A model generated the notes under the pieces. The model saw only the letters and a list, made by a program, of their open reading frames with translations, did no database searches and was not told where the DNA came from. Position numbers and translations under genes: made by a program. DNA of 9,329 nucleotides, from assembly GCA_050258235.1 (NCBI GenBank), contig JBLMYK010000125.1, positions 1 through 9,329 of the forward strand. Reading direction: 5' to 3'. Source of the stretch: JAKOQB01 sp050258235. Its GTDB lineage: Bacteria; Pseudomonadota; Gammaproteobacteria; Burkholderiales; Burkholderiaceae_F. Shown one piece after another: positions 7,275 to 9,329 of the stretch (its first letter is position 1; each line of letters opens with the position of its first letter).

Positions 7275-7278
7275 GGAG
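7275..7278 (+). promoter_or_regulatory. Shine-Dalgarno sequence deciding the acyl-CoA dehydrogenase start
   Basis: GGAG lies 8 bases before the ATG at 7287. An in-frame GTG at 7278 overlaps this motif and has no ribosome site of its own, so the ATG is preferred. The gap before it (7189-7286) also holds a small GCCGC/GCGGC inverted repeat (7252-7264) with no T-tract; I see no convincing promoter or terminator there. Confidence 0.6.
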
Positions 7279-7286
7279 TGAAACCG

Positions 7287-8534
7287 ATGGATTTCGAATT
7301 TTCCCCCGACGTACAGGCGATGCAGCAGACGCTGCGCCGCTTCGTCGATCGCGAAGTGCTGCCGATGAACGCCGAATGGCACCGGCTGGCCGAATCGGGC
7401 ACCTATCCGCTCGCGGTCGTCGAGCCATTGAAGGCGAGGGCGAAATCGCTCGGTTTGTGGAACCTGTTCCTGCCGGGGCTCAAGCCTGACGAGCCCGGCA
7501 CCCGGATGTCGAACCTCGACTACGCACCGATGGCCGAGATCATGGGGCGGATTCCGTGGGCATCGGAAGTGTTCAACTGCAATGCGCCCGATACCGGCAA
7601 CATCGAGCTGCTGCATCTGGCGGCGACACCGGTGCAGCGGGAGCGCTGGCTGCAGCCGCTGCTCGCGGGCGAAATCCGCTCCTGCTTTGCGATGACCGAG
7701 CCCGACGTCGCCTCGTCGGATGCCACGAATATCCGCACCAGCATCCGCCGCGATGGCGATTCGTACGTGATCAATGGCCGCAAGTGGTTCATCACCAATG
7801 CGGCGCACCCGAACTGCCGCATCGCGATCGTGCTCGGCGTCACCGACGAGCGCAGCGACGCCGATGCGCACCGACGCCATTCGATGGTGCTGGTGCCGAT
7901 GGACACGCCCGGCCTGACGGTCGTGCGCAATATCCCGATCATGCATCACCACTCGCCCGACGGGCATTGCGAACTGGTGTTCCGCGACGTGCGCGTGCCG
8001 GCGACCAACGTGCTCGGCGAGGAGGGACAGGGTTTCAAGCTCGCGCAGGCACGGCTGGGGCCGGGACGCGTGCATCACTGCATGCGCACCATCGGCCAGT
8101 GCGAGCTGGCGCTCGAGCTGATGTGCGAACGCGCGCTCGAGCGGCGCACCTTCGGCCGGTACCTGGCGGACTTCGCCAACGTGCAGGACTGGATCGCGCA
8201 GTCGCGCATCGAGATCGACCAGGCACGACTGCTCGTCCTGCGTGCCGCGTGGCTGATGGACCGCGCCGGCAATGCCGCCGCGCGCGTCGATGTCTCTGCG
8301 ATCAAGGTGGTCGCCGCGCAGCTGCAGACGCGCGTGGTCGACCGCGCGATGCAGGTCTTCGGCGCGATGGGACTGACGCCCGATGTGCCGCTGTCCTACC
8401 TGTGGACATGGGGCCGCGCGCTGCGGTTCATCGACGGTCCGGACGAGGTGCACCTGCGCACCGTGGCGCGTGCCGAGCTTGCCCGCGCGAAGGAACACCG
8501 TGGCGCGACCGCCGCCTACTATCGGGTCGGCTGA
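7287..8534 (+). CDS. Acyl-CoA dehydrogenase, ACAD10/ACAD11-like
   Basis: A 415-residue FAD enzyme that introduces a 2,3-double bond into an acyl-CoA, passing electrons to electron-transfer flavoprotein. Domains run in the usual order: a helical N-domain (about 1-130), a beta-barrel with CFAMTEPDVASSDATNI (133-149) and INGRKWFITNA (162-172) that bind flavin and substrate, and a C-terminal helical bundle with the conserved RRTFGRYLADFANVQDWIA (286-304) and QVFGAMGLTPDVPLS (356-370). Near the C-terminus RFIDGPDEVH (380-389) aligns with the segment holding the catalytic glutamate in medium-chain enzymes; here that position is Asp383. The DGPDEVH sequence and the TEPDVASSDATNI form resemble the ACAD10/ACAD11 group more than the short- or medium-chain enzymes. 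It follows livF on the same strand after 98 bases, so it may be the last gene of the transporter operon and act on what is imported. The substrate is unknown; no CoA ligase or acyl-CoA kinase is visible in the window. Confidence 0.92.
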   Translation: MDFEFSPDVQAMQQTLRRFVDREVLPMNAEWHRLAESGTYPLAVVEPLKARAKSLGLWNLFLPGLKPDEPGTRMSNLDYAPMAEIMGRIPWASEVFNCNAPDTGNIELLHLAATPVQRERWLQPLLAGEIRSCFAMTEPDVASSDATNIRTSIRRDGDSYVINGRKWFITNAAHPNCRIAIVLGVTDERSDADAHRRHSMVLVPMDTPGLTVVRNIPIMHHHSPDGHCELVFRDVRVPATNVLGEEGQGFKLAQARLGPGRVHHCMRTIGQCELALELMCERALERRTFGRYLADFANVQDWIAQSRIEIDQARLLVLRAAWLMDRAGNAAARVDVSAIKVVAAQLQTRVVDRAMQVFGAMGLTPDVPLSYLWTWGRALRFIDGPDEVHLRTVARAELARAKEHRGATAAYYRVG

Positions 8535-8585
8535 TCGGCATCGCTACGGGTCCGACCGCGGGACCGAAGCCGGAAGCGGGGCCCG

Positions 8586-8591
8586 TACAAT
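8586..8591 (+). promoter_or_regulatory. Candidate -10 element for pncB
   Basis: TACAAT, five of six matches to the sigma70 -10 consensus, lies 26 bases before the pncB ATG, which would give a leader of about 20 bases with no visible Shine-Dalgarno sequence. The -35 position at 17 bases (ACCGAA) is poor. It lies in the 83-base gap after the dehydrogenase stop and would make pncB independent of the transporter cluster. Confidence 0.35.
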
Positions 8592-8617
8592 CCGGCCGCG
8601 CCTGCCGCGCTCCCGCC

Positions 8618-9329
8618 ATGATCATCACCAGCCTGCTCGACACAGACCTGTACAAGTTCACGATGATGCAGGTCGTGCTGCATCAGTTTCCGGGCGCCCA
8701 GGTCGAGTATCGCTTCAAGTGCCGCAACCCGGGCATCGACCTCACCCCGTATATCGACGAGATCCGCGAACAGATCTACTGGCTGTGCACGCTGCGCTTC
8801 AAGGAGCCCGAGCTCGATTACCTGCGCGGCATGCGCTTCATCAAGAGCGATTTCGTCGACTTCCTCGGGCTGTTCCAGCTGAACACCAAGTACATCACGG
8901 TCGATCCGTCGCCGAAGAAGAACGGCGAGATCGAGATCGTGATCAAGGGGCCGTGGCTGTACACGATCCTGTTCGAGATCCCGGTGCTGTCGATCGTCAA
9001 CGAGGTCTATTTTCGTGCCACCCGGCCGCACCCCGACTTTGCCGAGGGCAGACGGCGGCTGGCGCAGAAGATCGCGCTGATCCGCGACGACCCGAGCCTG
9101 GCCGGGGCCAATGGGCCGAAGATCGCCGACTACGGGACGCGCCGACGGTTCTCGCGGCTGTGGCAGGACGAAGTGCTGCTGACGTTGAGGGAAAGGCTGC
9201 GCGAGAACCTCGCCGGCACCAGCAACGTGATGTTTGCGCACAAGCACGGGCTGATTCCGCTCGGGACGATGGCGCACGAGTACCTGCAGGCATGCCAGGC
9301 GCTGGGACCGCGGTTGCGCGACTCGCAGA
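8618..9329 (+). CDS. pncB: Nicotinate phosphoribosyltransferase, 5' part (runs off window)
   Basis: The first 237 codons of PncB, which makes nicotinate mononucleotide from nicotinate and PRPP with ATP hydrolysis, the entry step of the Preiss-Handler NAD salvage route in the cytoplasm. The opening LLDTDLYKFTMMQVVLHQFP (residues 6-25) is the hallmark N-terminus. Further family motifs are FLGLFQLNTKYI (82-93), EIPVLSIVNEVYFR (120-133), IADYGTRRRFS (169-179) and LGTMAHEYLQA (215-225). His220 matches the histidine (about position 219) that is phosphorylated in the enterobacterial enzyme. The full protein should be about 400 residues, so roughly 40 percent lies beyond the window. The ATG at 8618 is the first in frame and gives the expected N-terminus; there is no clear ribosome binding site. 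It follows the dehydrogenase by 83 bases but is functionally unrelated, so it is probably a separate unit. Confidence 0.94.
   Translation, partial: MIITSLLDTDLYKFTMMQVVLHQFPGAQVEYRFKCRNPGIDLTPYIDEIREQIYWLCTLRFKEPELDYLRGMRFIKSDFVDFLGLFQLNTKYITVDPSPKKNGEIEIVIKGPWLYTILFEIPVLSIVNEVYFRATRPHPDFAEGRRRLAQKIALIRDDPSLAGANGPKIADYGTRRRFSRLWQDEVLLTLRERLRENLAGTSNVMFAHKHGLIPLGTMAHEYLQACQALGPRLRDSQ

Noticed and set aside
7278..7286. GTG start three codons upstream for the acyl-CoA dehydrogenase
   Set aside because: The GTG overlaps the GGAG motif that properly spaces the ATG at 7287, and the MDFEFSP start fits the family.
7185..8498. 437-codon minus-strand frame opposite the acyl-CoA dehydrogenase
   Set aside because: His/Arg/Gln-rich translation with no recognisable fold; shadow of a well-supported gene.
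8549..8565. GGTCC/GGACC stem after the dehydrogenase, considered as a terminator
   Set aside because: Only five base pairs with a seven-base loop and no following T-run, so not supported as an intrinsic terminator.
8519..9277. 252-codon minus-strand frame opposite pncB
   Set aside because: The plus strand is unmistakably PncB with its conserved histidine motif; the reverse frame has no motif of its own.

Overview
The window reads as a chromosomal segment from a GC-rich proteobacterium (about two thirds G+C by eye), most likely a betaproteobacterium of the Burkholderiales type. This rests on the gene content (intracellular polyhydroxybutyrate depolymerase, 7Fe ferredoxin FdxA, bacterial ferredoxin-NADP reductase, Liv-type ABC transporter, His-containing PncB) and on the strong third-position G/C bias. 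The genus cannot be fixed from the sequence alone. The window is almost fully coding: no gene-free stretch exceeds about 150 bases, and I see no rRNA, tRNA, CRISPR array, IS element or prophage gene.

Left part, minus strand (53-2588). Reading leftward from 2588, the order is fdxA (7Fe ferredoxin), fpr (ferredoxin-NADP reductase) after a 31-base gap, then phaZ (cysteine-nucleophile intracellular PHB depolymerase) after a 144-base gap. fdxA and fpr look like a two-gene electron-transfer operon. phaZ has its own plausible promoter and probably forms a separate unit that mobilises stored polyester.

Middle part, plus strand (2681-8534). A 92-base divergent intergenic region separates fdxA from a five-gene cluster: a secreted substrate-binding protein, a single-chain LivH-LivM fused permease with an apparent TTG start, the ATPases LivG and LivF joined by ATGA overlaps, and 98 bases later an acyl-CoA dehydrogenase of the ACAD10/ACAD11-like group. 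The first four genes are a complete HAAT-family uptake system. Because an acyl-CoA dehydrogenase follows, the imported compound may be an organic acid degraded as its CoA ester rather than leucine, isoleucine or valine; this is inference.

Right edge (8618-9329). The N-terminal 237 codons of nicotinate phosphoribosyltransferase (pncB, NAD salvage) run off the window, including the conserved catalytic histidine.

I found no convincing undescribed system. The points most worth a second look are the permease fusion and its start, the unknown substrate of the transporter plus dehydrogenase cluster, the aspartate at the presumed catalytic-base position of the dehydrogenase, and the adjacent ferredoxin/reductase pair. 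Several very long open frames opposite or out of frame with these genes are GC-driven shadows and were rejected.
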